Of a DNA stretch of 64,000 nt, positions 42,739 through 51,270 are shown piece by piece. The notes below the pieces were generated by a model. That model was not told the origin of the DNA. It saw nothing but the letters and a program-made list of their open reading frames with translations, and made no database searches. Each line of letters starts with the position of its first letter. The first letter of the stretch is position 1. This DNA comes from an uncultured Lachnospiraceae bacterium (GTDB taxonomy: Bacteria; Bacillota; Clostridia; Lachnospirales; Lachnospiraceae), in the NCBI GenBank assembly GCA_947630805.1, contig CANRIV010000003.1, positions 124,001 to 188,000 of the forward strand, given 5' to 3'. The position numbers and the translations under genes are program-made.

Positions 42739-43782
42739 ATGGGAAATAAAATTATTGAGTTGAGAAATCTGTCTAAAAATTTTGGGGAGCATCAGGTATT
42801 AAAAGGAATTGATTTAAATATTTATGAAAATGAATTTCTCACGCTTCTGGGTCCCAGTGGCTGTGGAAAAACGACAATACTGCGTATTATTGGCGGGTTT
42901 GAAGAGCCAAGTCACGGACAGGTGCTGTTTCACGGAAACGATATTGCCAAACTACCTCCTTATAAGAGAGAGGTAAACACTGTTTTTCAAAAATATGCCC
43001 TTTTTCCTTTTTTAAATGTATTTGACAATGTAGCGTTTGGGTTAAATTTGAAAAAAACGGATAAAAAAATTGTAGAAGAAAAAGTGAAAAATATGTTGAA
43101 TCTGGTGGGGTTAAAAGGATTTGAAAAGCGTGATGTAACCAGTCTATCCGGCGGGCAGCAGCAACGTGTCGCCATCGCCAGAGCGCTGGTAAACGAGCCG
43201 AAAGTACTTTTGCTGGATGAGCCGCTGGGCGCGTTGGATGCAAAACTTCGCAAAGATATGCAGGCGGAATTGAAAAAGATACAGAAAGAAGTAGGGATTA
43301 CTTTTGTGTTTGTGACTCACGACCAGGAAGAAGCCCTGTCCATGTCAGATACAATAGTAGTTATGAATGACGGTATTATACAGCAAATCGGGACACCTAT
43401 GGATATTTATAATGAGCCGCAGAACAGGTTTGTCGCAAATTTTATTGGAGAATCAAATATTATTGAAGGAAACATGATTCAGGACTGTCTTGTGTCTTTT
43501 GATGATGTAAAATGGGAGTGTGTGGATAAAGGTTTTAAGGAAAACGAAGATATTGAAGTCGTTTTGAGACCGGAAGATATACATATCGTTGCGCCGGAAG
43601 ATGGAAAGATAGAAGGAAAAATTGTTTCTAAAGTATTTATGGGAGTTCATTATGAATACCTTGCAGAGGCAAAATATAGAAACTATAAAGTACATACTAC
43701 GGAAGATATTGATATTGGAAAAAAAGTGGGACTGACGATTGACCCATATGATATTCAGGTAATGCACAAGATGGATAACTAG
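42739..43782 (+). CDS. potA: Spermidine/putrescine ABC transporter ATP-binding protein
   Basis: A 347-aa ATPase. Walker [10 protein letters not shown] (about residues 36-44), signature [15 protein letters not shown], Walker [13 protein letters not shown] and the H-loop [13 protein letters not shown] are present, followed by a C-terminal TOBE domain (from about residue 240). Powers uptake of polyamines through PotB and PotC. It is preceded by its cupin regulator and followed by potB with an eight-base gap, so operonic. Confidence 0.95.
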   Translation: MGNKIIELRNLSKNFGEHQVLKGIDLNIYENEFLTLLGPSGCGKTTILRIIGGFEEPSHGQVLFHGNDIAKLPPYKREVNTVFQKYALFPFLNVFDNVAFGLNLKKTDKKIVEEKVKNMLNLVGLKGFEKRDVTSLSGGQQQRVAIARALVNEPKVLLLDEPLGALDAKLRKDMQAELKKIQKEVGITFVFVTHDQEEALSMSDTIVVMNDGIIQQIGTPMDIYNEPQNRFVANFIGESNIIEGNMIQDCLVSFDDVKWECVDKGFKENEDIEVVLRPEDIHIVAPEDGKIEGKIVSKVFMGVHYEYLAEAKYRNYKVHTTEDIDIGKKVGLTIDPYDIQVMHKMDN

Positions 43783-43790
43783 GAGGAATT

Positions 43791-44621
43791 ATGAAACATT
43801 ATAAAGGATTGACGACGCCCTACATAATATGGTCATTTCTGCTGATTGCACTTCCGCTTGTTTTGATTGTGCTTTATTCTGTGACCACAGGGGATAATTC
43901 GCTGATTACAATACATTTTACATTACATAATTTTAAAAGGATATTGGATCCGGTATATCTGAATGTATTTTTAAAGTCTCTTCAGATGGGGCTTCTGACA
44001 ACCGGCATCTGTTTGTTCCTGGCATATCCGATGGCTTATTTTATTTCAAAATTCAGTGAAGGAGTACAGGATATACTGATCTTATTGGTGACAATACCGA
44101 TGTGGATTAACACGTTGCTGCGGACTTATGCCTGGATTAGTTTATTGTCAGATAATGGCATTATCAACGCGCTGTTGAAATTCCTTGGCCTGAATCCGGT
44201 CAACATGATGTACACAAATTTCTCGGTCATTATGGGACTGGTTTGCGATTTGCTTCCATTTATGGTAATCCCTATCCACACATCACTGGTCAAAATGGAT
44301 TATTCGCTGGTTGAAGCGGCAAAAGATTTGGGCGCAGGCAGAGTGAAAACATTTACAAAAGTCATTTTTAAATTGTCACTTCCCGGAGTAATCAGCGGAA
44401 TAACTATGGTATTTCTGCTGAGTATTTCCACATTTGTCATTCCTGTACTTTTGGGAGGACATCAGTTTGTGCTGATTGGAAATCTGATAGAGAATCAGTT
44501 CATATCTGTGGGAGATTGGAATTTTGGAAGCGCCATTTCTGTCTTGCTGGCGATTGTCATTCTGGCAATGATGGGAATTATGAAAAAAATAGACGCAGAG
44601 GATGCCGGAGGTGAAAAATGA
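43791..44621 (+). CDS. potB: Spermidine/putrescine ABC transporter permease PotB
   Basis: A 276-aa membrane protein with about six helices. The EAA loop is visible in VEAAKDLGAGRVKTFTKVIF (about residues 176-195). The stop TGA overlaps the ATG of the next gene (ATGA), so the two are translationally coupled. Forms a heterodimeric channel with the PotC part of the next protein. Normal length for the family. Confidence 0.94.
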   Translation: MKHYKGLTTPYIIWSFLLIALPLVLIVLYSVTTGDNSLITIHFTLHNFKRILDPVYLNVFLKSLQMGLLTTGICLFLAYPMAYFISKFSEGVQDILILLVTIPMWINTLLRTYAWISLLSDNGIINALLKFLGLNPVNMMYTNFSVIMGLVCDLLPFMVIPIHTSLVKMDYSLVEAAKDLGAGRVKTFTKVIFKLSLPGVISGITMVFLLSISTFVIPVLLGGHQFVLIGNLIENQFISVGDWNFGSAISVLLAIVILAMMGIMKKIDAEDAGGEK

Positions 44622-46498
44622 AAAAAAGAATCTCCATAGGGCCAAAACTGTACATAGCGCTCTGCTTTATATTTTTCTATCTTCCGATTTTTGTGACAAT
44701 GTTTTTCTCGTTCAATTCTTCAAAGTCTCTGACACATTTTACGGGATTTTCACTGAAATGGTATCGAAGACTGCTGACGGATTCCAATATTATATCCGCA
44801 GTGTATGTGTCTGTCAGTATTGCATTGATTGCTACGATTATTTCTACCATACTCGGAACGATGACAGCGATAGGACTGTCAAAAAGCAGAAAAGTAATAA
44901 AAGAATGGCTGTTGAACATTAATAATATGCCGATTATGAATCCGGAGATTGTCACGGCAATCGGTATGATGTTGTTTTTCACTTCCATCAGAATGGAGCG
45001 GGGATATATTACGATGTTGCTGGCGCATATTGCCTTTTGTACTCCGTATGTAATTGTCAGTGTATATCCTAAGGTAAGAAGCATGGACCATAATCTTGCA
45101 GATGTGGCAATGGATTTGGGAGCAACACCGTTTCAGGCATTGGTAAAGGTAATACTTCCGATGCTGAAGCCGGGAATTTATGCGGGAACACTGTTGGCTT
45201 TTACGATGTCCATTGATGATTTTGTTATTTCTTATTTTGTGACAGGTAATGGCGTGTCAAATATTTCTATTATTGTTTACAATATGACAAAGCGGACCAA
45301 TCCAACCATTAATGCGCTCTCCACCCTGTTGATTCTTGTGGTTGTGTTTATTTTGGTTATTGTCAATGTCATTCCTGTTGTCACAAAACACAGGAAAAAG
45401 AAAAAGGTAGAGCTTGCCGGAACAAAAAAAGGAATCTTCCGCAAGGCAATGGCGACGGCTGGAATTGTAATTTCGTTGGGTATTGCTTTCTTCTGCATCA
45501 TTCGATTTTCCGAGATGAACAATAAACCGGTACTTCGCGTTTTCAATTCCGGAGAATATATGGACGCTTCGCTCGTAAATGAATTTGAGGAAAAATATCA
45601 TTGTAAAATCGTGTATGAAACCTATGATTCCAATGAATCGATGTATACAAAATTACAAAGCGGTGCAAAATATGATATTGTTGTTCCGTCGGATTATATG
45701 ATAGAACGTCTTATCCGGGAAGAATACCTGCAGCCGATAGATTGGAGCCTCATAAAAAATAAAGATAAAATTATTCCGAAACTGCTCGGAGGAAATTATG
45801 ATCCACAGGACCGGTATACAGTGCCTTATTATTGGGGGACAGTAGGAATCGTATATGATAAAACGGTTGTGGACCAAAAAGATTTACAGGAAGGCTGGGA
45901 TTTACTGCGAAATAAAAAATATAGTGGAAATATCTATATGTATGATTCAGAGAGAGATGCGTTTATGGTGGCATTAAAGGCCCTGGGTTATTCCATGAAT
46001 ACAACCGATAAAGGGAAACTGAACGAAGCATATCAGTGGCTCGTGGAACAGAGGGAGCTTATGAATCCGGTCTATGTGGGAGATGATGTTATGGATAATA
46101 TGATTTCCGGGAATAAAGCGATGGCAGTCGTTTATTCCGGTGATGGAGCATATATTATCAATGAGAATGAAAATATGGACTTCTTTGTTCCAGAGCAGGG
46201 AAGCAATGTATGGACCGATGGAATGGTAATAACCAAAGATTGCCAGAATATAAAACTGGCGCATCAGTTTATAGATTATTTTCTAAACAGAGAAGTAGCA
46301 ATTATCAATACAGAATATATCGGATATGACAGCGCAGTGAAATCTGTTTATGAATATTTTCAGAATGTGGAATATAAAGGAAATCCGGGATGTGCACCGG
46401 ATACATCCAATGAGAAAAATGAAGAATTTAAAGACCAGAATGCTGATATCAAAGCATATACTTCTAATCTCTGGACAAAAATAAAATCACATCAATAA
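44618..46498 (+). CDS. PotC permease fused to PotD polyamine-binding protein
   Basis: A 626-aa fusion. Residues 1-260 are the PotC permease with six helices and EAA loop (DVAMDLGATPFQALVKVILP). An extra helix (MATAGIVISLGIAFFCIIRF, about residues 275-294) brings the chain outside. Residues ~300-626 are a PotD-type substrate-binding protein (LRVFNSGEYMDASLVNEFEE at the start; YDIVVPSDYMIERLIREEYL). In most bacteria PotD is a separate lipoprotein or periplasmic protein; here it is tethered covalently, so one binding domain serves each transporter. Fusions of this kind are known in some Firmicutes. Confidence 0.93.
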   Translation: MKKRISIGPKLYIALCFIFFYLPIFVTMFFSFNSSKSLTHFTGFSLKWYRRLLTDSNIISAVYVSVSIALIATIISTILGTMTAIGLSKSRKVIKEWLLNINNMPIMNPEIVTAIGMMLFFTSIRMERGYITMLLAHIAFCTPYVIVSVYPKVRSMDHNLADVAMDLGATPFQALVKVILPMLKPGIYAGTLLAFTMSIDDFVISYFVTGNGVSNISIIVYNMTKRTNPTINALSTLLILVVVFILVIVNVIPVVTKHRKKKKVELAGTKKGIFRKAMATAGIVISLGIAFFCIIRFSEMNNKPVLRVFNSGEYMDASLVNEFEEKYHCKIVYETYDSNESMYTKLQSGAKYDIVVPSDYMIERLIREEYLQPIDWSLIKNKDKIIPKLLGGNYDPQDRYTVPYYWGTVGIVYDKTVVDQKDLQEGWDLLRNKKYSGNIYMYDSERDAFMVALKALGYSMNTTDKGKLNEAYQWLVEQRELMNPVYVGDDVMDNMISGNKAMAVVYSGDGAYIINENENMDFFVPEQGSNVWTDGMVITKDCQNIKLAHQFIDYFLNREVAIINTEYIGYDSAVKSVYEYFQNVEYKGNPGCAPDTSNEKNEEFKDQNADIKAYTSNLWTKIKSHQ

Positions 46499-46517
46499 TA
46501 TTTATGATATTATTTTT

Positions 46518-46552
46518 AAACGGACAGATTTTGTCTGTCCGTTTTCGGTTTT
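46518..46552 (+). terminator. Terminator after the pot operon
   Basis: AAACGGACAGA (46518-46528) pairs with TCTGTCCGTTT (46534-46544), followed by a T-rich stretch. Confidence 0.88.
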
Positions 46553-46602
46553 AAAAGTTTCGGGTTTGGAGTATACTATTGGAAGTAAGGAGATGAGATT
46601 GG

Positions 46603-47193
46603 ATGGAAAAAAGTTTTTGGCGGGAGTATTTTTCAATTCCTAACTTAATGGGATATTTCAGGATTTTTCTGGTAGCAGTATATATGGTGCTTTTTTATCG
46701 TTCGCTCAATGGCGCACCATACTGGCCGGTCATCGCGACGATTGTTATTTCCGGGCTGACCGATTTTTTTGATGGGAAGATTGCCAGAAAATTTAATATG
46801 GTAACAGAATGGGGAAAAGTACTTGACCCCATTGCGGATAAAATCACGCTCGGAGCCATTATACTGAGTCTGTCTTTTAAATATACGATTGTAATTGCAA
46901 TGGTAGCTTTTTATGTGGTGAAAGAAGGCTTTATGGGAATCGTGGGACTTTATTCCATCAAAAAAGGACATAAAGTAGAAGGCGCTATGTGGTATGGAAA
47001 AGTATGTACCTTCAGCAGTTATGTCATTTTAATTGCATTGCTGTTATTTCCCGATATGCCAGAAAAATGGGTTGATATTTTGATTTTGTTGAATATGGCC
47101 ATTATGTTCTGTACACTGATGTGTTATGTAGTTTATTATGGAAAAATTCTGAAAACAGGAACAGAGACGGAGAGAGATGAAAAAGCATCTTGA
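46603..47193 (+). CDS. CDP-alcohol phosphatidyltransferase family protein
   Basis: A 196-aa integral membrane enzyme with about six helices. The family motif is complete: D-G-x2-A-R-x8-G-x3-D-x3-D in FFDGKIARKFNMVTEWGKVL and DPIADK (about residues 50-73). It attaches an alcohol, probably glycerol phosphate as in PgsA or CL synthase-like enzymes, to a CDP-linked lipid. Which phospholipid is made cannot be told. The stop overlaps the -35 of the tRNA promoter. Confidence 0.88.
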   Translation: MEKSFWREYFSIPNLMGYFRIFLVAVYMVLFYRSLNGAPYWPVIATIVISGLTDFFDGKIARKFNMVTEWGKVLDPIADKITLGAIILSLSFKYTIVIAMVAFYVVKEGFMGIVGLYSIKKGHKVEGAMWYGKVCTFSSYVILIALLLFPDMPEKWVDILILLNMAIMFCTLMCYVVYYGKILKTGTETERDEKAS

Positions 47194-47218
47194 CAAAAAA
47201 AGACTGGTAATATAGAAT
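47190..47218 (+). promoter_or_regulatory. Promoter of tRNA-Phe/tRNA-Gly
   Basis: TTGACA (47190-47195), 17-base spacer, TAGAAT (47213-47218). Confidence 0.75.
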
Positions 47219-47273
47219 AATCAGGCAGCACAATAAACGTACATGAATTCATCATGGACCGGTTTGTGTACAT

Positions 47274-47346
<73 letters not shown>

Positions 47347-47365
47347 TTGAAAAATATCAACATAT

Positions 47366-47436
47366 GCGGGTGTAGTTCAGTGGTAGAACACCAGCCTTCC
47401 AAGCTGGATATGTGGGTTCGATTCCCATCACCCGCT
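47366..47436 (+). tRNA. tRNA-Gly (TCC)
   Basis: A 71-nt tRNA; acceptor GCGGGTG with CACCCGC, discriminator T; anticodon loop CTTCCAA with TCC; T-loop GGTTCGATTCC. CCA is not encoded; a T-run follows. Confidence 0.96.
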
Positions 47437-47515
47437 TTTTTTATATTCAAAACGCACTTTCCCCTTTTTGTAATATATGGTTATCAACCATTCCACAGAG
47501 AGAGGTAGAGTTTTC

Positions 47516-48364
47516 TTAATTCTTTTTCTGGTATACATGGACATATTCTATTTCAAACAAAAAAGGTAAATCAGCGTCATTGACCGGCCCGCCCAGACCA
47601 CCGCCGACTGCAGTGTTAATAATCAGATAAAAAGGTTTGTCAAAAGGCCAGGAATCATATCCCTGTTCTACCGAATCGTCCAAGCGGTGATACTTGCAGT
47701 AACTTACGCCATCTACAAAATATTCAAAATAGTCCGGCGTCCATTCCATAGAGTAGTTGTGAAATTCTTTTAGAAAATTCTTTTCAAAGGACACTACTTT
47801 TGTGTAGGGAACGGTGTCGTTTCTTCTGTGATTGTGCCGGGCAGAATGAAGACTGAACAGCAAATCATCCGGTCTTCTGCCAATATGCTCGACCAAATCA
47901 ATCTCCCCGCAATTTGGCCAGCGTTCTTTTTCCGGAAGCGGTGGAAAGATTTTCCAGTGTTCATCGGTAAAATTTTGAAAGTCTGGTTTTCCATCTGTAC
48001 GCACGGGAATTCCGTCCGGGATTGGACGTGGTTTTCTGGAAGGCATCATCCAGATTGCAGGCCATGAGCCCAAACCTCCCGGAAATTTTGCCCGGATATC
48101 AAAATATCCATATTGCCAGCAGGCTTTCTGATTTGTATTAATTTTGGCAGATGTATATTCGCGTTCGCCATCTTTTTCTTTGAGAGAGCGAATGACAAGT
48201 TTTCCGTCTTTTACATAAATATTGGAGGGCCTGTCGGTATATGCCTGCAGTTCCCGGTTGGGCCATTGGAAATTTCCCACTTCATAAGACCATTTTTTCG
48301 GGTCAGGCATCCCTTCATAATCAAAATCATCGCTCCATACCAGATGATAATTTTTCAGATTCAT
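47516..48364 (-). CDS. Glycoside hydrolase family 16 (beta-glucanase/laminarinase type), cytoplasmic
   Basis: A 282-aa beta-jellyroll enzyme. The catalytic motif GEIDLVEHIG gives nucleophile Glu154, Asp156 and acid/base Glu159. LVWSDDFDYEGMPDPKKWSY and WQYGYFDIRAKFPGGLGSWP are typical GH16 segments. There is no signal peptide or anchor, unlike most GH16 laminarinases, so it should act on imported oligosaccharides or be released otherwise. Ribosome site GGGAGA. Convergent with tRNA-Gly and expressed from its own promoter. Confidence 0.9.
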   Translation of the reverse strand: MNLKNYHLVWSDDFDYEGMPDPKKWSYEVGNFQWPNRELQAYTDRPSNIYVKDGKLVIRSLKEKDGEREYTSAKINTNQKACWQYGYFDIRAKFPGGLGSWPAIWMMPSRKPRPIPDGIPVRTDGKPDFQNFTDEHWKIFPPLPEKERWPNCGEIDLVEHIGRRPDDLLFSLHSARHNHRRNDTVPYTKVVSFEKNFLKEFHNYSMEWTPDYFEYFVDGVSYCKYHRLDDSVEQGYDSWPFDKPFYLIINTAVGGGLGGPVNDADLPFLFEIEYVHVYQKKN

Positions 48365-48399
48365 AAGTAATATCTCCCAATCCTATTATACTGATTTGA

Positions 48400-48427
48400 A
48401 TTGTAGCATATCTCTGTGTGATTTCAA
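48400..48427 (-). promoter_or_regulatory. Promoter of the GH16 gene
   Basis: Minus strand: TTGAAA, 16-base spacer, TACAAT. Confidence 0.6.
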
Positions 48428-48457
48428 GAAAATTTACTGGAAAAATAGCGTAATGTT

Positions 48458-48486
48458 TTGACAATTTTTCTTATTTGCTCTATTGT
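48458..48486 (+). promoter_or_regulatory. Promoter of the B12-radical-SAM gene
   Basis: TTGACA (48458-48463), 17-base spacer, TATTGT (48481-48486). Confidence 0.72.
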
Positions 48487-48511
48487 GTAAATAGTTATGC
48501 GGGAGGACAAA

Positions 48512-50308
48512 ATGAAATTTTTATTCGTTGCGATAAATTCAAAATATATTCATTCTAATCTGGCAGTTTACAATTTGAGAGCTTATGCACAAAAATATGG
48601 AAAAAACAGACATCAGATTGAAATCGCAGAATACACAATCAATCAATATGCTGATGAGATATTGCGCGATATTTATGAAAGAGGTGCAGACGCGATTGGA
48701 TTTTCCTGCTATATATGGAATATTTCGCTGGTCAAAGAACTTGCCGCAGACTATAAAAAAATCAGTCCCAAGACAGAAATATGGGTGGGAGGACCGGAGG
48801 TGTCCTATTCCATAGAAACTTTTCTGACAGAAAATAAAAGTATAGATTATGTAATGTTTGGAGAGGGAGAAAAGGTATTTCAAAATATAATGGACGCCTA
48901 TGAGTGTGTTCCCATAGACGAAACTGCGTTAAAAGCGTTGAGAGGAATAGCATACCGCAAAGAAAAAGTCATCGTAAATTCTCCCGAATCATTCGTTGAT
49001 TTATCTGATATTCCCTTTATATACAACGGTTTGGAAAAATTTGAAAACCGGATCATCTATTATGAGTCGAGCAGAGGATGTCCGTTTTCCTGCAGTTACT
49101 GTCTCTCGTGTGTTGATAAGACATTGAGATTTCGAGATTTAGAGATGGTAAAAAAGGAATTGGAATTTTTTATGGAACACAGGGTCAAGCAGGTAAAATT
49201 TGTAGACCGAACATTCAACTGTGACCCGCGCCGTGCCCTTGCAATATGGAAATTTATCCAAAAAAATGATAATGGAATTACAAATTTTCATTTTGAAATC
49301 GCAGCAGATTTAATGACGGACGAGCAGGTGGAATTTCTTGGTACAATGCGTCCGGGACTGATACAGTTTGAAATTGGTGTGCAGTCGACAAATAAAAAAA
49401 CACTGGAAGCAATTCACCGGAAAACAGATATTGCGAAAATTGCAAAGGTCACGCAGAAAATCAGAAACAATCACAATATTCATCAGCATCTTGACCTGAT
49501 AGCGGGGCTTCCCTATGAAAATTATGAATCGTTTGCAAATTCTTTTCATGAAGTGTATGCGATGAAACCTGATCAGCTTCAATTAGGATTTTTAAAAATT
49601 CTTCATGGCTCAGACATGGAAGCGTGCGCAAAAGAATACGGCATTATTTATTCCGAAAGGGCCCCTTATGAAGTGCTCGCCACGCCATGGCTGTCTTATC
49701 AGTCTATTATCAATTTAAAACGTGTTGAAGAAGTTTTAGAAGTATACTACAACAGTGGACAGTTTGCCCATACTATGAAATATTTGGAACGATATTTTTC
49801 TTCGGCGTTTGAAATGTATGAACAGCTGGGAACATTTTATCAAAAAAAACATCCGAAAGGGGAAAAACATTCGCGCATAACGCGGTATGATATTTTGTTG
49901 GAATTTTTTCAAACGGTAAAAAACAGAGAGAAAAGTTGCAATAGCGGGGAGACGGCTGGCATACCGGCTTTCACGGCGACATCCAACGTCGATAAAGCGT
50001 TCAGAGAACGATTGACATATGATTTTTATCTGCGAGAAAATGCCAAGGCAAGACCGGATTTTGCATTAGATATTACATCTTATAAAAAAAGAGTGCAAAA
50101 GTTTTACCGTTCCTGCCATGTGAGAGAACTGTTGCCTGATTATGAAGCGTATGATTCCAGGCAGATTGAGAAAATGACACACATCGAAATATTTGGAATA
50201 GGCTCCGGGAAGGAGACATATATTTTATTTGATTACAGAAATAGAAGCGCATTAGACCACCAGGCAGAAACGATAGAGATAACCGATAGGATAAGGGAAG
50301 AAAAATGA
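48512..50308 (+). CDS. B12-binding radical SAM protein (DUF4080-type)
   Basis: A 598-aa protein. An N-terminal cobalamin-binding-like domain (residues 1-130, with MKFLFVAINSKYIHSNLAVY) precedes the radical-SAM domain with cluster motif CPFSCSYC (about residue 190) and LIAGLPYENYESF; a C-terminal DUF4080-like region ends near residue 590. The reaction is unknown; relatives are often called magnesium-protoporphyrin cyclase-like without evidence. The ATG at 48512 follows GGGAGGA; the ATG at 48497 precedes that site. Overlaps the next gene by four bases. Confidence 0.85.
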   Translation: MKFLFVAINSKYIHSNLAVYNLRAYAQKYGKNRHQIEIAEYTINQYADEILRDIYERGADAIGFSCYIWNISLVKELAADYKKISPKTEIWVGGPEVSYSIETFLTENKSIDYVMFGEGEKVFQNIMDAYECVPIDETALKALRGIAYRKEKVIVNSPESFVDLSDIPFIYNGLEKFENRIIYYESSRGCPFSCSYCLSCVDKTLRFRDLEMVKKELEFFMEHRVKQVKFVDRTFNCDPRRALAIWKFIQKNDNGITNFHFEIAADLMTDEQVEFLGTMRPGLIQFEIGVQSTNKKTLEAIHRKTDIAKIAKVTQKIRNNHNIHQHLDLIAGLPYENYESFANSFHEVYAMKPDQLQLGFLKILHGSDMEACAKEYGIIYSERAPYEVLATPWLSYQSIINLKRVEEVLEVYYNSGQFAHTMKYLERYFSSAFEMYEQLGTFYQKKHPKGEKHSRITRYDILLEFFQTVKNREKSCNSGETAGIPAFTATSNVDKAFRERLTYDFYLRENAKARPDFALDITSYKKRVQKFYRSCHVRELLPDYEAYDSRQIEKMTHIEIFGIGSGKETYILFDYRNRSALDHQAETIEITDRIREEK

Positions 50309-51018
50309 TAAAAGATTACGTATGTGTAGACATAGAGACTTCAGGAATTCATTCTAAATGGGACAGAATTATTGAAATTGGAGCGGTAAAAGTAAGAGAG
50401 GGAAAGGTGGTTGACACATTTTCCAGCCTGATTGATCCGGGGGTAGAAGTATCGCCGTTTATCACGGACCTTACGGGAATCAGCAACGATATGCTGTCAG
50501 GACAAGCTGAAATTTCTGAGGTTTTGCCGGCATTTGTGCGCTTTGCGGGAAAGGATTATCTGCTGGGACACAATATTATGTTTGACTATAGATTTTTAAA
50601 GCAAAATGCAATGAATTTAAATATGGAATTTGACAGAAGCGGAATGGATACTTTAAAAATTGCAAGAAAGGTATTGCCTCATTTGGAGAGCAGAGCATTG
50701 GACTACCTGTGTCAATATTATGGTATTGAAGATAAAAATCACCACAGAGCCCTCAATGACGCCGGGGCCACTTCCCGGCTTTATCTTACATTGATGGAAC
50801 AATATGGAGCCCAGATGCCCGAATTGTTTGAGCCGAGTCCGTTTCGCTATAGCGTAAAGAAACTTCAGCCGATTACAGAGAAACAGAAAAAATATCTATC
50901 CGCACTAATGAAATATCACAACATACCGGCAGATTTTGATATAGAAAAGCTGACGAAAAGTGAAGCATCAAAAAAAATAGACAAAATTCTCAGCGAAAAT
51001 GGAAGAATTTTTGACTAG
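50305..51018 (+). CDS. DEDDh 3'-5' exonuclease (DNA polymerase III epsilon-like)
   Basis: A 237-aa protein. Exo I VDIETSG (Asp9, Glu11), Exo II HNIMFDYRFL and Exo III HHRALNDAGATSRL make a complete DEDDh nuclease over residues 1-165. The remaining ~70 residues (PITEKQKKYLSALMKYHNIP) are a small basic tail domain resembling an SAP-like or BRCT-like accessory region, not identified. It overlaps the radical-SAM gene (ATGA), so coupled. Could be a stand-alone proofreading or repair nuclease. Confidence 0.9.
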   Translation: MIKDYVCVDIETSGIHSKWDRIIEIGAVKVREGKVVDTFSSLIDPGVEVSPFITDLTGISNDMLSGQAEISEVLPAFVRFAGKDYLLGHNIMFDYRFLKQNAMNLNMEFDRSGMDTLKIARKVLPHLESRALDYLCQYYGIEDKNHHRALNDAGATSRLYLTLMEQYGAQMPELFEPSPFRYSVKKLQPITEKQKKYLSALMKYHNIPADFDIEKLTKSEASKKIDKILSENGRIFD

Positions 51019-51125
51019 GAGATTTTTCTTAGATATGATATACTTTGTTAGAGTATTATGGAAAAGTGTACCACTTATCATATAGAAAATATAAAATGCA
51101 AGGAAATATTTAAAGGAGAATATCA

Positions 51126-51227
51126 ATGAATTTTTTTTATAGCAAAAAAAATCAGAGGATTATTGCGGGAGTGATTGCGCTCGTTTTAGTTGCAGCGCTG
51201 ATTGTTACAACCGTGTTAAGTATTTAG
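51126..51227 (+). CDS. 33-residue single-helix membrane peptide
   Basis: A frame too short for normal gene finders: MNFFYSKKNQRIIAGVIALV, then a hydrophobic end to the stop at 51225-51227. It has a charged start (Lys8, Lys9, Arg12) and one membrane helix (about residues 13-32). AAAGGAG lies eight bases before the ATG. It stands alone in the 252-base gap between the exonuclease and the VanW gene. Similar short peptides seem common in this family of bacteria, but function is unknown. Confidence 0.65.
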   Translation: MNFFYSKKNQRIIAGVIALVLVAALIVTTVLSI

Positions 51228-51270
51228 AATGATAAATTTTGGGAATCAATTTTACTTGGGAGGCAGAAAA

